A stretch of 33,944 nucleotides of DNA from Metabacillus niabensis (GCF_902829255.1 NZ_CADEPK010000228.1:1-33944); one strand, 5' to 3'; numbered from the stretch's first letter, positions 1-9,646 are shown. Notes: generated by a model not told the origin, from the letters alone. Program-made: numbers and translations.

Positions 1-1575
1 TGGTAGCTCCATTTCATCCATTTTTCTCAATATTTTTTTTCGGTATTGAGTTGGTGTCATACCAGTGATTTTTTCAAATTGAGTGACAAAATAATCCGAA
101 TTAGAAAACCCAACGACTTCAGCTACCTGATAAACACGCATATCTGTTTGTCTTAGCTTTTTCTTCGCTTCCTTAATACGAACTTGTAAAAGGTAATCTT
201 TAAAATACATGCCATATGTTTTTTTAAATAGCTGTCCCATATAGACAGGATTCATAAAAAATTGATTTGCAATACTCTTTAATGTAATGTCTTCTTTGTA
301 GTGCATATCAACGTATTTTTTAATTCTACGAATATGTACTGTTCCAGATTCTTTGTTCAATTGATTGATTAATGCTGCAGCTTCTAATATAAAATCAAAA
401 AATATCCCCTTTATCACTTGCAACGTTCGAGGCTTATTTTCCCAATTTAACATGTTTTGAAGGAAGGATAAATTTTTCTCATCCCCCTCCATTGTCTGAA
501 TCGTTTTTATTACTTCATGTACCACCCGATTAATGGATGTTTTTACCGCATCTTTTGCAAACGCCTTGTCTTGAAATTGCTCAAACATTTTATCAATTGC
601 ATTTTTTATCTGCGAAGGCTGATTTTCCTCAATGTACTCAAAAAGTGTTTGGTAGATAGTTTGGTCAAGCTCGATGTAATTAACATTGGACACTTTTGTT
701 TTACCATATATAATTGGGCTTTCTAAAGATTCCAAATATTTAAATTGTAAAGCTTTTATCGCAGTATCATACGTTTCCTTGATATCATTGGGATTATTGA
801 TGATTTTTCCAATATAGAGAGAAACTTCTGTATTCAAACTGTTCGTTAACTGCTTTTTTAATGCTTCTGAAAAGTGAATGATATTTCCATTAAATTGTTT
901 CATTTCCTCACTTTTGACTAATATGCCGATACGATTATTCCCATGGTCCCGAAACAAAGTACTAGAATGATAATGTTCACCATGGAGCATTTTACTTATA
1001 ATATCACGCAGCTTGGCAACGTTTACAATAATATTATTAATCTCAATAATCATGTAAGCCATTCCTGTTGTTTGGTTGATATTCAACTTTTTCATGCAAT
1101 CATGACGATGTGCTTCTTCTAACTCTTCGGTTAACAATTCATTAAAAGCAGTAGTAGCAAGTATATTATTTCTATTTCGGTCTACCTGTAGCTTTCTCTT
1201 TTTCTTTTCCGCAACCTTTTTAAGCGTTTCTTCAATCTCATCTTTATCAACTGGCTTCAGTATGAAATCATCCACACTATACTTTACGGCTCTTTGAGCA
1301 TACTTAAAGTCACTATACCCAGTTATAATGATAAAGTTAGGTGGAGATTTCTTCATTTCAACAGTCTGCTTAATCAACTCAAGACCGTCTAACACTGGCA
1401 TCTTAATATCAGTTATGACTAAATCGGGATGATTCGCTTGGATATACTCTAAAGCATCCTCTCCATTATCTGCTTCTGCACAAACTTCAAAGCCACAGCC
1501 TTCCCAATCAATTAGATTAATCAATCCTTTGCGAACAAATCGATCATCATCTACTAAGAATACTTTATATGCCAT
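1..1575 (-). CDS. YesN-type two-component response regulator with AraC DNA-binding domain (3' end outside window)
   Basis: Transcribed leftward and still open at the window edge; 525 codons are visible without a stop. The N-terminus (MAYKVFLVDDDRFVRKG) is a CheY-like receiver: acidic pocket near residues 9-11, phospho-acceptor Asp56 in VITDIKMP and the conserved Lys in FILKPVD. A long middle region follows, and the C-terminus carries two helix-turn-helix units of the AraC type (SIANQFFMNPVYMGQLFKK, then VAEVVGFSNSDYFVTQFEK). This is the layout of YesN-type regulators, which pair with a YesM-type sensor kinase and control carbohydrate uptake and degradation genes. The ATG has GGAGG nine bases upstream. 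It lies just after the YesL-type gene, as in yes/lpl-like loci; the kinase gene is probably just beyond the left edge (inference). The target genes are likely those to the right. Confidence 0.93.
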   Translation of the reverse strand, partial: MAYKVFLVDDDRFVRKGLINLIDWEGCGFEVCAEADNGEDALEYIQANHPDLVITDIKMPVLDGLELIKQTVEMKKSPPNFIIITGYSDFKYAQRAVKYSVDDFILKPVDKDEIEETLKKVAEKKKRKLQVDRNRNNILATTAFNELLTEELEEAHRHDCMKKLNINQTTGMAYMIIEINNIIVNVAKLRDIISKMLHGEHYHSSTLFRDHGNNRIGILVKSEEMKQFNGNIIHFSEALKKQLTNSLNTEVSLYIGKIINNPNDIKETYDTAIKALQFKYLESLESPIIYGKTKVSNVNYIELDQTIYQTLFEYIEENQPSQIKNAIDKMFEQFQDKAFAKDAVKTSINRVVHEVIKTIQTMEGDEKNLSFLQNMLNWENKPRTLQVIKGIFFDFILEAAALINQLNKESGTVHIRRIKKYVDMHYKEDITLKSIANQFFMNPVYMGQLFKKTYGMYFKDYLLQVRIKEAKKKLRQTDMRVYQVAEVVGFSNSDYFVTQFEKITGMTPTQYRKKILRKMDEMELP

Positions 1576-1666
1576 AGCTATTTTCCTCCAATCATGCGAC
1601 AAATAATGTATGACCTTAAATGCAACACTCTCATTTCATCATATCACACTAAATTCGCGGATAGAG

Positions 1667-2308
1667 TCACATTCTTTCATTAGATGTTTGCTGCTTACCC
1701 TCTAATCTCCGAAACCCAACTAAAGCACAACTCATCATGATTAACGCAACTGTGCTGGAAGTTACTAAAGGAATCAAACCTGGTATAAGAAATAGTAGAA
1801 AACATAGGAAGGATAATCCAATGACAATTAGAAGCGTCATCATTGGACTAAGAATGCCGATTAAAACAGCATGTTTAAAATATTGAAGAAGTTTCAAATG
1901 ATAATGTACATACACTGGAATAATATATAAGAAAGAAATAACGTAAATAATCGTTATGAAAATCATCCCTGTTTGAAACACATAAAATGATGCACCTGTC
2001 ATATTTTGAATAAATTGAAAATCAAGATATAACAAATAACCGATAACTAGGTAGATTACTCCGATAACATTAGACTTGAAAAATTCTTTCCTATAAGTGA
2101 TAGTAAAAGTTTTCAAAATTTGTTTACCAGTGCCATCCTTAAGAAGTAAGTGCCGAATGACCGCAAACATTGCAACTGTTGCTGGAAATATACCAAAGAC
2201 AATTAACCCAGCAAGTACACTCCCTATCCAAAGTAGATTTATATAAGCTAACCACATAATCCATTCTAATAAATGATAAAACTTCGAGATATTGAGAACT
2301 TTCCCCAA
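1667..2308 (-). CDS. YesL-type (DUF624) integral membrane protein
   Basis: A 213-residue hydrophobic protein with about five membrane segments and short basic loops, matching the length and character of the DUF624/YesL family. The motif-like stretch GIFPATVAMFAVIRHLL near residue 40 is typical of that family. Its biochemical role is not known; members sit beside YesM/YesN two-component systems and sugar ABC transporters in Bacillus, as here. The start is TTG, with AAGGGAG eight bases upstream. It precedes the response-regulator gene by about 90 bases and is likely co-transcribed with it. Confidence 0.85.
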   Translation of the reverse strand: MGKVLNISKFYHLLEWIMWLAYINLLWIGSVLAGLIVFGIFPATVAMFAVIRHLLLKDGTGKQILKTFTITYRKEFFKSNVIGVIYLVIGYLLYLDFQFIQNMTGASFYVFQTGMIFITIIYVISFLYIIPVYVHYHLKLLQYFKHAVLIGILSPMMTLLIVIGLSFLCFLLFLIPGLIPLVTSSTVALIMMSCALVGFRRLEGKQQTSNERM

Positions 2309-2432
2309 TTTTTATGCTCCCTTCACTACATGATCATATGACTTTAAAACTTGCTTTCATAGTTTATAAACGATAGTTCACTCATTATTTTAGTGATAAG
2401 CTCAAAATTAATAAGAATACATTTTTACTGAA

Positions 2433-2464
2433 AAGAAGGTTGATAAATCGAACTCAACCTTCTT
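2433..2464 (-). terminator. Hairpin, possible second terminator
   Basis: An 11-bp perfect stem (AAGAAGGTTGA / TCAACCTTCTT) with a 10-base loop. On the minus strand it is followed by only a short T run, so it is a weaker terminator than the one at 2683-2720. It could also shape the 5' leader of the yesL transcript if the promoter lies upstream. Confidence 0.45.
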
Positions 2465-2523
2465 ATCACACTAAAATTTTAGAATCTTAATTATCAGAGT
2501 TATAATTATATATTAGAAATTTT

Positions 2524-2537
2524 TGTAAGCACTTTCA
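2524..2537 (-). promoter_or_regulatory. cre-like site (CcpA) upstream of yesL / response regulator
   Basis: The minus-strand sequence ATGAAAGTGCTTACA fits the consensus WTGNAANCGNWNNCW with one mismatch (T for the central C). It lies just upstream of a TATAAT-like -10 for the leftward transcript, a position that would allow carbon catabolite repression. Site identity is by eye only. Confidence 0.4.
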
Positions 2538-2682
2538 TTTTAACTATTAATTTTCAACTAAGTTACCCTACAAAGTAAAGATTTTACTTTGAAAAACTTA
2601 GTCGGTTAGCAAAAAGGAACTATAATCATGTCACTAAACCTCTTATTGTAGAATTGAAGGAATATATTTATAGTCCCTAATA

Positions 2683-2720
2683 TAAAAAAACTCCAATACC
2701 ATATAAAGGAATTGGAGTTT
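2683..2720 (-). terminator. Intrinsic terminator after the Gfo/Idh/MocA gene
   Basis: A 10-bp perfect stem (AAACTCCAAT / ATTGGAGTTT) with a 13-base loop, followed on the minus strand by a run of seven T. It lies about 140 bases past the stop of the oxidoreductase gene and should end the leftward sugar-catabolic transcript. Confidence 0.8.
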
Positions 2721-2857
2721 CTGAATGTTTTGTACCAAAGAATACATACCATATCTTTACTTTTATAATATAAAGAGGAATAAACATTTAAATTTTAGTT
2801 AGAATTGCAGTGTTGAAATAAATAACAAGGCAATGAATCTATCAACTTTTTCTCACC

Positions 2858-4015
2858 CTAATGAGTCCCCGACACATCTAAATTCACCTTACCGACAGCC
2901 CTTTTCTGAAACGTCGAATTTCTTATTTTCTCCTGCAGCTTCTCGTAAAAAAGCTCCGCATCAATCGGCAGCTCCACTGGCTCCTTTAACCAGGAGGACA
3001 AATAAATCGCATTGGAGATTTCCAGTCCCTTGATTCCCTCTTCCCCAGGAGCCAATAACGGTGTTCCTTTTGTAATCGAATCAATCCAATTTTGCATGAT
3101 TCCTTGATGCTCGGTATGTCTACCTTTAATCGGGATATCAATTGTCCAGCATTCGGGTCTTCCAAAACCACCGGTATAGGTTGCATTGAATTCACGCTCA
3201 GATTGAGTTAAGCGGTGAAAGGTAAGCTTGCTGTTCTCAACAACTAGCTTTCCGCGGTCACCAGTGATTTCAAAGCGGTTTGTTCCAGGTGCTTCACCAG
3301 TTGATGTGATGAATACGCCTGTTGCTCCATTTTCATATTCAACATAGGCGGTAAGATCATCCTCAACTTCAATATCATGATATTTACCATAGCTGCAAAA
3401 GGCATGGACCTTTTTCGGCATAAGTCCTGTTGTCCATTGCCATAAATCAAGCTGATGAGGTGCCTGGTTTAATAAAACCCCACCGCCTTCTCCCTGCCAG
3501 GTTGCTCGCCACTCACTTGAATCATAATAGCTTTGTGAGCGGTACCAATCTGTGATAATCCAATTTGTTCTTTTGATTTCTCCTAGCTCACCTGAAAGAA
3601 TAAGCTCACGTAGCTTTTGGTAAATTGGGTTACAGCGTTGATTATACATAATCCCAAATACCTTCCCGCTTTCCTTTGCCGCAAGATTCATTTCCGCTAC
3701 ATCCTTCGTATAGACACCAGCAGGCTTCTCAATAAGAACATGCAGTCCTTTCGCAAATGCCTTCATTGCCAGTCTTGGATGATCATAATGTGGTGTTGAA
3801 ATAAGGACTGCATCAAACACAGATGTGTTAAAAAAATCATCCTCATCTCGAAAAATCTTCACATTATCTTGACCAATTATCGATTCAAGCTCGTTTTGAA
3901 ATGGATCACATATAGCAGTTAGAATGGCTCCCTTTATTTTCCCTTCACTTAATGCCCTTACATGCGATCGACCCATATTACCAATTCCAATCACGCCAAC
4001 TTTAATTAAACTCAT
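2858..4015 (-). CDS. Gfo/Idh/MocA-family NAD(P)-dependent oxidoreductase
   Basis: A 385-residue protein. The N-terminal Rossmann fold begins at VGVIGIGNMGRSH (GxGxxG-type), and the family's EKP motif is at HVLIEKPAG near residue 95-100. These cytosolic enzymes oxidise or reduce hydroxyl groups of sugars, inositols and uronates. The substrate cannot be read from the sequence; the pectin-type context suggests a sugar released from rhamnogalacturonan or a modified uronate (inference). ATG start with GGAG eight bases upstream. It follows the isomerase gene by about 47 bases and is the last gene before a strong terminator. Confidence 0.9.
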   Translation of the reverse strand: MSLIKVGVIGIGNMGRSHVRALSEGKIKGAILTAICDPFQNELESIIGQDNVKIFRDEDDFFNTSVFDAVLISTPHYDHPRLAMKAFAKGLHVLIEKPAGVYTKDVAEMNLAAKESGKVFGIMYNQRCNPIYQKLRELILSGELGEIKRTNWIITDWYRSQSYYDSSEWRATWQGEGGGVLLNQAPHQLDLWQWTTGLMPKKVHAFCSYGKYHDIEVEDDLTAYVEYENGATGVFITSTGEAPGTNRFEITGDRGKLVVENSKLTFHRLTQSEREFNATYTGGFGRPECWTIDIPIKGRHTEHQGIMQNWIDSITKGTPLLAPGEEGIKGLEISNAIYLSSWLKEPVELPIDAELFYEKLQEKIRNSTFQKRAVGKVNLDVSGTH

Positions 4016-4062
4016 TTATCTCACTCCATATTATTAAGATCATTTCTCAAAGATGAACTTTT

Positions 4063-4836
4063 CTACCGACTAGTACTACCGCTTATTTTTTCAGCAAATT
4101 GGGTAAGATTTCGTAAACTTGTTTCTAAGCATCTTAATGGCGGACCCTCACAAATATCCTGCTCTACTACATACCATTCGATCCCATTCACTTCCCCCCA
4201 TTGAAAGATTGGGAGAAAATCGATAACACCTGTGCCGACTTCTGCAAACGTTTGTCGTTCATCATCCGTCATGTCCTTTAAATGGATAATCGGCATCCTT
4301 TTCTCATATCGCTTAATATATTCCAACGGTTCGATGCCTGCCTTTTTTATCCAAAACACATCGATTTCAGCTAAAATGCGATTATCATCTAATGGATCAA
4401 GGATATAACTTAGTGCATCTTGCCCATCTATATCAATATCAAACTCAAATGCATGGTTATGATAGGAAAACCGATACTCAGGCTCATCCTTTGCCAATTG
4501 GTTTAACAATTTTTTTATTTCCTTGTATTGCTCGCAATTTCTAAATTCAGCTGCTACATGTGGAAGAATTATATCCTTTGTACCATACAAATTTGCTTCA
4601 TTTAATACTGCCTTGAAATCATTTAATAAACGATTCAATGATACGTGTATTCCTGCTGCTAGTAATTTATTTTCTTTTAATCCCAACGCAATCTCGTTTG
4701 GATCATAATCTTTAGGCAGGCCAGAAATTTGCACACCTGCCCAGCCCATCTCCTTAATGGTTTTAAAAATTGGACGGATTCCCGTTTTTAATTCTTCTCG
4801 TAATGTATACAATTGGACTGCAAATTTATGCTTCAA
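4063..4836 (-). CDS. Sugar phosphate isomerase/epimerase family protein (xylose-isomerase-like TIM barrel)
   Basis: A TIM-barrel protein of the AP-endonuclease-2/xylose-isomerase-like family. Visible barrel-strand motifs include FAVQLYTLREEL at the N-terminus, GVQISGLP, YHNHAFEF, ILAEIDVFWI and IIHLKDMTDD; the conserved His, Glu and Asp residues in these would bind a divalent metal. Such enzymes interconvert keto/aldo sugars or epimers, and they often pair with a Gfo/Idh/MocA enzyme, as here. The reading frame opens upstream at a GTG (4878), but that codon lacks a ribosome site. I prefer the TTG at 4836, which gives the usual family N-terminus (MKHKFAVQLYTLR), 257 residues. It has an AAAGG about 12 bases upstream, so the choice is moderate. 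Confidence 0.8.
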   Translation of the reverse strand: MKHKFAVQLYTLREELKTGIRPIFKTIKEMGWAGVQISGLPKDYDPNEIALGLKENKLLAAGIHVSLNRLLNDFKAVLNEANLYGTKDIILPHVAAEFRNCEQYKEIKKLLNQLAKDEPEYRFSYHNHAFEFDIDIDGQDALSYILDPLDDNRILAEIDVFWIKKAGIEPLEYIKRYEKRMPIIHLKDMTDDERQTFAEVGTGVIDFLPIFQWGEVNGIEWYVVEQDICEGPPLRCLETSLRNLTQFAEKISGSTSR

Positions 4837-5211
4837 AATTGACCATTTCCTTTCTCCAAATCGTCTATCAGCTTCCACTTTCTCATTGCTTTGTTATGTT
4901 GTTTTATACTGAAACTCGATTCAAATTACCCAAATTTTTTAGACCATTCTAATCTAACCTCATAAAATTTGATTAATTATCAATTTTTTAGATAGATAGA
5001 AGTATCGAATCATCGCCTCATATTGCTTTGATTACTCAAAAAAGAACTGATACTGCCATTTCGTCATCGTAGTGATCTGCTTTTAATTCATTAATAGATT
5101 TGTTTCCACATTTTGTTTTAACGTTCCCACATTTCCCTTTGATGCCACCATATATTTCCCGTGAGTCAGAGTGAGCATTAAGCTCACCAACCGAGTTAAC
5201 AGCTCATTTGT
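4837..5211. other. Gene-free interval between lipoprotein and isomerase genes
   Basis: No credible coding sequence. There is one hairpin at 5171-5187 (GTGAGC / GCTCAC, 5-base loop) just after the lipoprotein stop, without a T tract. It is the kind of structure that can protect an upstream mRNA 3' end and so keep lipoprotein mRNA more abundant than distal genes (inference). Confidence 0.4.
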
Positions 5212-6738
5212 CTATTTGCTTGCTTCCTTGTATAGTTTATTGATTTCTTCAATATAATCGTCTCCACCGGTGCTACGCCATAATTCAATTGCTTCTTTAA
5301 ATCCCGTTTCATCGATTTGCCCAACGATAAATTTAATTCGTGCATCATTGATAATGTTGTCTAATTGCTGACCTTTTTGGGCATATACTTCAGAAACAAG
5401 TGATTCAGTAGGATTTGGAACAACGATTTCTTCATTCTCCTTCATGACCTGTGCTTCTTTGTCTCTTAAAGGAGTTTGGATTGGTTTGATAAAACGTTCT
5501 TCTGGGATGTATGGTTGGAATTGGTTAAATCCTGAGCCTTCTTGAGTAAGCGCTTCATTGTCTTTCTTTAAGTCTACATATTGACCGTCTTTTATTTCGT
5601 AATGACGCCCTTCAATCCCATTATTTGCTAGCATTTGTGCTTCCTCGTCATTTAATTTATCAATAAACGTTAATACCTTTTTTAGCTCTTCCTCTGTATT
5701 GACACTTGATTTAGGGATGGCAAGCATTCCAGAATATCCTGAAGTTGGAAGGTTATGAAGTCCTGTAGGTCCTTCAACAGCACCAATCACATCAATTGCA
5801 TCTTTCATATTCGGATCTGCAGCGAGCATATCCTCTTCGGCACGATGGGCATGGTCAACAACATCTACAATCACCCCAGCCTCCCCATTTAGAAAGTGGT
5901 CTACCCATTTTTGTGGATCCATGACAGCAAAATCCTCATTGATTAATTTTTCATCATAAAGCTTTTTGAAAAATTTAAGCGCATTGACATATTCTTCTGT
6001 CATAAAATCAGGCTGGAGGTTTCCATCAGCATCCTCTCCCCACTTATTTGGAGCACCGAACCATGTTTGCATAATATCAAATGGACCTGTGTATTTTGAA
6101 ATAACCATTCCGTAAGTGTCATCCTTGCCATTTCCATCTGGATCCTCTTCTGAAAATGCCTTTAACATCTGATAAAAATCGTCAATTGTTTTTGGTGTTT
6201 CTAGTCCAACCTTCTCTAGCCAATCCTTTCGAAATGTAATGCCGTGTCTCCCTAAAGGACGTGAGCGATAAATCCCGTAAATTTTGCCATCAATTGAGCT
6301 ATTATTTAATATCATCTCATTTGCTTGACTTAAATTAGGATAATCCTTTAAGTAAGGTCCTAATTCCCAAAACGCTCCATCCTTAACTGCACTGATGAAG
6401 CTAGGATCCTTTCCTGGAATCATCATTATATCTGGGAGATCTCCAGAGGCTAACGTAATGTTTAGTTTTTCTTGATAAGAGCTATTCAGTGCCCATGTGA
6501 TTTTTATATCGGTATCTGTATATTCTTCAAGTGCCTTTAAAACCGGATTGTCTTCACTTGGAGGGTCTGTGTCAAATGTTGTTGTCATAATGCTAATCGT
6601 ATTATCCGAACCGCCCTTTTTCGAATCACTGCTTGACGATTCTGAATTGCTGCATGCGACTAATGATGAAGAAAGAAGCACCGTTGAAAGTAAAGGCAGG
6701 ACTATTTTTTTCCTTAATGCTTTTTTACCTTTTCTCAT
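5212..6738 (-). CDS. LplA-like extracellular solute-binding lipoprotein of an ABC sugar importer
   Basis: A 508-residue family-1 solute-binding protein. It has a basic N-terminus, a hydrophobic stretch and the lipobox LVAC with Cys at residue 29, so it is exported and lipid-anchored. A Ser/Asp linker and a two-lobe periplasmic-binding-protein fold follow. The sequence resembles LplA-type binding proteins that feed oligosaccharides from pectic polymers to LplB/LplC-type permeases. No permease or ATPase gene is in the window, so this protein relies on components encoded elsewhere. The reading frame opens at a TTG (6747) that sits on top of the GGGGG ribosome site; the ATG at 6738 has proper spacing (10 bases) and is chosen. 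Confidence 0.9.
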   Translation of the reverse strand: MRKGKKALRKKIVLPLLSTVLLSSSLVACSNSESSSSDSKKGGSDNTISIMTTTFDTDPPSEDNPVLKALEEYTDTDIKITWALNSSYQEKLNITLASGDLPDIMMIPGKDPSFISAVKDGAFWELGPYLKDYPNLSQANEMILNNSSIDGKIYGIYRSRPLGRHGITFRKDWLEKVGLETPKTIDDFYQMLKAFSEEDPDGNGKDDTYGMVISKYTGPFDIMQTWFGAPNKWGEDADGNLQPDFMTEEYVNALKFFKKLYDEKLINEDFAVMDPQKWVDHFLNGEAGVIVDVVDHAHRAEEDMLAADPNMKDAIDVIGAVEGPTGLHNLPTSGYSGMLAIPKSSVNTEEELKKVLTFIDKLNDEEAQMLANNGIEGRHYEIKDGQYVDLKKDNEALTQEGSGFNQFQPYIPEERFIKPIQTPLRDKEAQVMKENEEIVVPNPTESLVSEVYAQKGQQLDNIINDARIKFIVGQIDETGFKEAIELWRSTGGDDYIEEINKLYKEASK

Positions 6739-6937
6739 TTCGATCAATCCCCCTGTAAGTAAAAATATTTATCGGAAACAAGCCACCACAGTGTGAATGG
6801 TTTTGCTTCTACAATCATTTCTTAAGTACTAATCAACCAAACAATCAATTCCATCCCCCGATAAAATTTGCCGATCTTCTAATTTTTCGCTATAATTATA
6901 TTGGTAACTTATGGGCAAAAATGAGTTAGATATAAAA

Positions 6938-6954
6938 CTGCTAATAAATAGCAG
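6938..6954 (-). terminator. Short hairpin after the YetA-like gene
   Basis: Stem CTGCTA / TAGCAG followed on the minus strand by TTTTA, placed just past the stop of the YetA-like gene and before the lipoprotein gene. It is a weak or partial terminator at best, which may reduce read-through into the transport gene. Confidence 0.4.
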
Positions 6955-6960
6955 CTCAAC

Positions 6961-9561
6961 TTAAGTTAGTTGTTTCATATCATCATGATCATGTATCTTT
7001 AGATTAGAAGGTAAATAATCACCGATTAACTCTAAGGCGATCATCGTATTTAAACACCATTGTGATGTGGTATTCGTCGTTATCGTAGGAACCTCTGTTA
7101 ACTTTCTCCATACGTGTATTTCATTTTCCTCCATTGGCAGCATTACCTGATTTACTTCTTTATTTAGTAGTAAATTCCATGCTTTCGCAGCAATAGACGG
7201 GCTCTTTTTCTTTGCAGCTGCATAGGCGACGATGTCAGCGGCTAACATACGATTATTAAATAATTTGTTATGCAGCTTTCCATTGCTTCTTTCTAGCTTT
7301 TCCTCCTGACTTAATTCATAAAATTCGCCGAACTCAGCAAGCATCTCTTCCCATTCTTTGTCTTCTAAAACTTCAGCAAGCTCCATCCAAACTTGTGGTC
7401 CGCCAAAAGCGATAATCATATGATAGCCACCTGCAATGCCATCCCCAATATGATAGAGCTCATTTGTCTTAGGATCATACCCAAAGGTTGGTCCTGACAG
7501 CAAACGTAATGGCAATTGTTTGAACGTTTCAATTCCTTTTATGATTTTATTTCGATAATCGATATTCCCTGTTCTCTCCCATTCAGATAACCAATTTGAG
7601 CAAAACGCCGCCCAATCCGGCCCTACACGAACATGTGTCTTATATTGATCATCTGGATAAAATTCTCTCATTGGGTCTAAGTTTGCAAGAGCAAAATCTG
7701 CATCTTTCACTTCTATTAATAAATCTCTCGTCCGTTCATCTGTTGTGAGAAAATAATAATATTTATGGAGGCCAGCCATACTTATCCTCGCTTCCTTACA
7801 GCCACATCCCCAATGGACGACATTATGTCTTGAGCCAAGTCCAGCATATTCTCCAAAATGATAGACATCGACCTCACTTGTATGGCGGGTCATCGCCTCA
7901 GCCATTTTGAAGATATCTTCCCGACCTGAACGTAAGAAGGAAATCCATAGCCACATATTCGGCACGAGCTCAGTATTTTGCCAAGCAAAGCCACCTAAAT
8001 CATATCTCCATTGATGACGGATCGGGTCATATGTATGCATGACATCTCCATAATTCCAGAATCCATACCATCTACGTTGATCAATCTCACGTTTATAAAA
8101 GCAAATCGCTTTATCAAGCTCTTTTTCTAGCTGTGCTTTTACTGGATGACTTGTATCAGGTAAACTCCAAACTCCTAACGCTTTTGTCTCATAATAATAT
8201 TCCGGCTCACAAACTAAGAGGATTGGTGCTTGCCATTCTTCTACCTTTTCAACGAGCTCTTCGTCTGATGGAATTGCGCGATAGCATTGTAAAAATACTT
8301 CACTAGTGTTAGCAATTCCGTATGGGGTTGCTCGCATTTCGTCAAAGCCTTCATAAGCACTTACAACATGCGTTTCTTCACTATAATGCCTTAAATCCAT
8401 TGCCTCACAGTCAGGTGACCAAAACCATACTTTTACTTTTGTTGCTGCGTGATTTAAACCAGTAATTTCTAAAGTGGAAGGGAACTTCTGCCAAAAGTTT
8501 TTTACACCAATGCCAATCCCACCCTTTTCTCCACCTGTATACATCATTCCTTTTGCTCTACTGCCATGTGTTGATTCAATCCATGAATAGCCATTCTTTG
8601 TACGTTTGACAATCCGGTAATGTTCTGCTGAATCCTGGGTTAGTTTAAAATCATTCCAAATGGCGTTTTGTTTGACATGCTCAAGTAAATTTTGATGTTT
8701 TTGCTGCGACAGATCGATTACTTCTCCTTTTATTTGTTTTTCATATAGTCCATCAGCATGTCGATGTCTTCTCGTTAACAAAATTTGAGCAGGCTCAGAA
8801 TAAATTCCTTCATCACCAGCAAATCGACAATGGCGGTTCCACGGTTCACCGCTTAAAGGTAGCGAAAATTCCATTCCTAATCCTTTAATAAAATCTATTT
8901 GAGGGTCTCCATCATAGAAAAAGGTATGAACCATTCTTATTGAAGGAGATTGTGCATAAAAGTAGATACGTAAATGGAAAGGAAGCCATAATTTCTTATG
9001 ATTTTTTGAGCTACTTACATGCTCACCTTCGATTTTAATGACACATCTTAATGGACCATCTTGTTCAATTTCCACATGGGTAATCTTAGTTTCAAATGGG
9101 ATTTGTTGGATTGACTTTATTTCTGAAGTTTCATCCCTTACCTCTTGAATGGACATCAATCTCCCCTTTTCCCCTAATACAGATGAACCGCTAACAATTT
9201 TCTCGATAAAATGGCTGCCTTGCTTGTTTATCGTCCATTGGATTTCTTCTGTATCTACGATTATCTGATTCTCAGAATCTATTACTCGCAATGGATTTAT
9301 CGGATGTTGATTTTCACCAACTTTTAGTTCATACCTTTTGCCGTTTGGTTGAAAAACAGCGCTGTGACCTGTCCATTTAACACTCCCATCCGGCCAATAA
9401 GCCATCGGCCAGCTTTGAATTGGAATCTTCTTACGATCTTCTGCGATGAGCGTTATGTTGTCTTCTTTTTTTAGCTGGCCTTTTTTCCATGGAACTCCCC
9501 ATGAAACACCAGCTTTACTATTAGGACGATGCTTTAACCATTTTAATTTCAAAAAAACCAC
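6961..9561 (-). CDS. YetA-like / PcRGLX-type exo-rhamnogalacturonan lyase family protein
   Basis: An 866-residue protein close in length to B. subtilis YetA. Recognisable family stretches are GVSWGVPWKKG and WPMAYWPDGSVKWTGH near the N-terminus, and WFWSPDCEAMDLRHYSEETH near the middle. YetA-type proteins share their domains with the PL26 exo-rhamnogalacturonan lyase of Penicillium, which cleaves unsaturated-product-forming bonds in rhamnogalacturonan I; activity here is inferred. No signal peptide is visible, so it probably acts in the cytosol on imported oligomers. The start is uncertain: GTG at 9561 is only two bases from AGGG, while TTG at 9552 has better spacing. It lies between the AraC regulator and the lipoprotein gene. 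Confidence 0.85.
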   Translation of the reverse strand: MVFLKLKWLKHRPNSKAGVSWGVPWKKGQLKKEDNITLIAEDRKKIPIQSWPMAYWPDGSVKWTGHSAVFQPNGKRYELKVGENQHPINPLRVIDSENQIIVDTEEIQWTINKQGSHFIEKIVSGSSVLGEKGRLMSIQEVRDETSEIKSIQQIPFETKITHVEIEQDGPLRCVIKIEGEHVSSSKNHKKLWLPFHLRIYFYAQSPSIRMVHTFFYDGDPQIDFIKGLGMEFSLPLSGEPWNRHCRFAGDEGIYSEPAQILLTRRHRHADGLYEKQIKGEVIDLSQQKHQNLLEHVKQNAIWNDFKLTQDSAEHYRIVKRTKNGYSWIESTHGSRAKGMMYTGGEKGGIGIGVKNFWQKFPSTLEITGLNHAATKVKVWFWSPDCEAMDLRHYSEETHVVSAYEGFDEMRATPYGIANTSEVFLQCYRAIPSDEELVEKVEEWQAPILLVCEPEYYYETKALGVWSLPDTSHPVKAQLEKELDKAICFYKREIDQRRWYGFWNYGDVMHTYDPIRHQWRYDLGGFAWQNTELVPNMWLWISFLRSGREDIFKMAEAMTRHTSEVDVYHFGEYAGLGSRHNVVHWGCGCKEARISMAGLHKYYYFLTTDERTRDLLIEVKDADFALANLDPMREFYPDDQYKTHVRVGPDWAAFCSNWLSEWERTGNIDYRNKIIKGIETFKQLPLRLLSGPTFGYDPKTNELYHIGDGIAGGYHMIIAFGGPQVWMELAEVLEDKEWEEMLAEFGEFYELSQEEKLERSNGKLHNKLFNNRMLAADIVAYAAAKKKSPSIAAKAWNLLLNKEVNQVMLPMEENEIHVWRKLTEVPTITTNTTSQWCLNTMIALELIGDYLPSNLKIHDHDDMKQLT

Positions 9562-9631
9562 AACCCTTCATTTTGTTTTCACAAATGTTTACCACCATTA
9601 GAGATCATAGTTGAAAATGAAATCACAATTT

Positions 9632-9646
9632 ATAAAACGCTTACAT
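9632..9646 (-). promoter_or_regulatory. cre-like site (CcpA) upstream of the YetA-like gene
   Basis: On the minus strand ATGTAAGCGTTTTAT fits WTGNAANCGNWNNCW with one mismatch near its right end. It sits about 70 bases upstream of the YetA-like start, in the gap after the AraC gene, consistent with catabolite repression of the degradation operon. Confidence 0.5.

Larger units (their letters stand above)
2309..2857. other. Gene-free interval with terminators, a cre-like site and a probable promoter
   Basis: No coding sequence was seen. Read leftward the interval holds a strong terminator (2683-2720), a weaker hairpin (2433-2464), a cre-like site (2524-2537) and an AT-rich stretch near 2490-2515 with TATAAT on the minus strand. 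The last could serve as the -10 of the yesL/response-regulator transcript, although no good -35 is evident. Confidence 0.6.

Noticed and set aside
517-726. Plus-strand 69-codon frame
   Set aside because: It is antisense to the response regulator, with no ribosome site and no family pattern.
5171-5187. GTGAGC / GCTCAC hairpin as intrinsic terminator
   Set aside because: No T tract follows on the minus strand, so it is noted only as a possible mRNA-stabilising hairpin.
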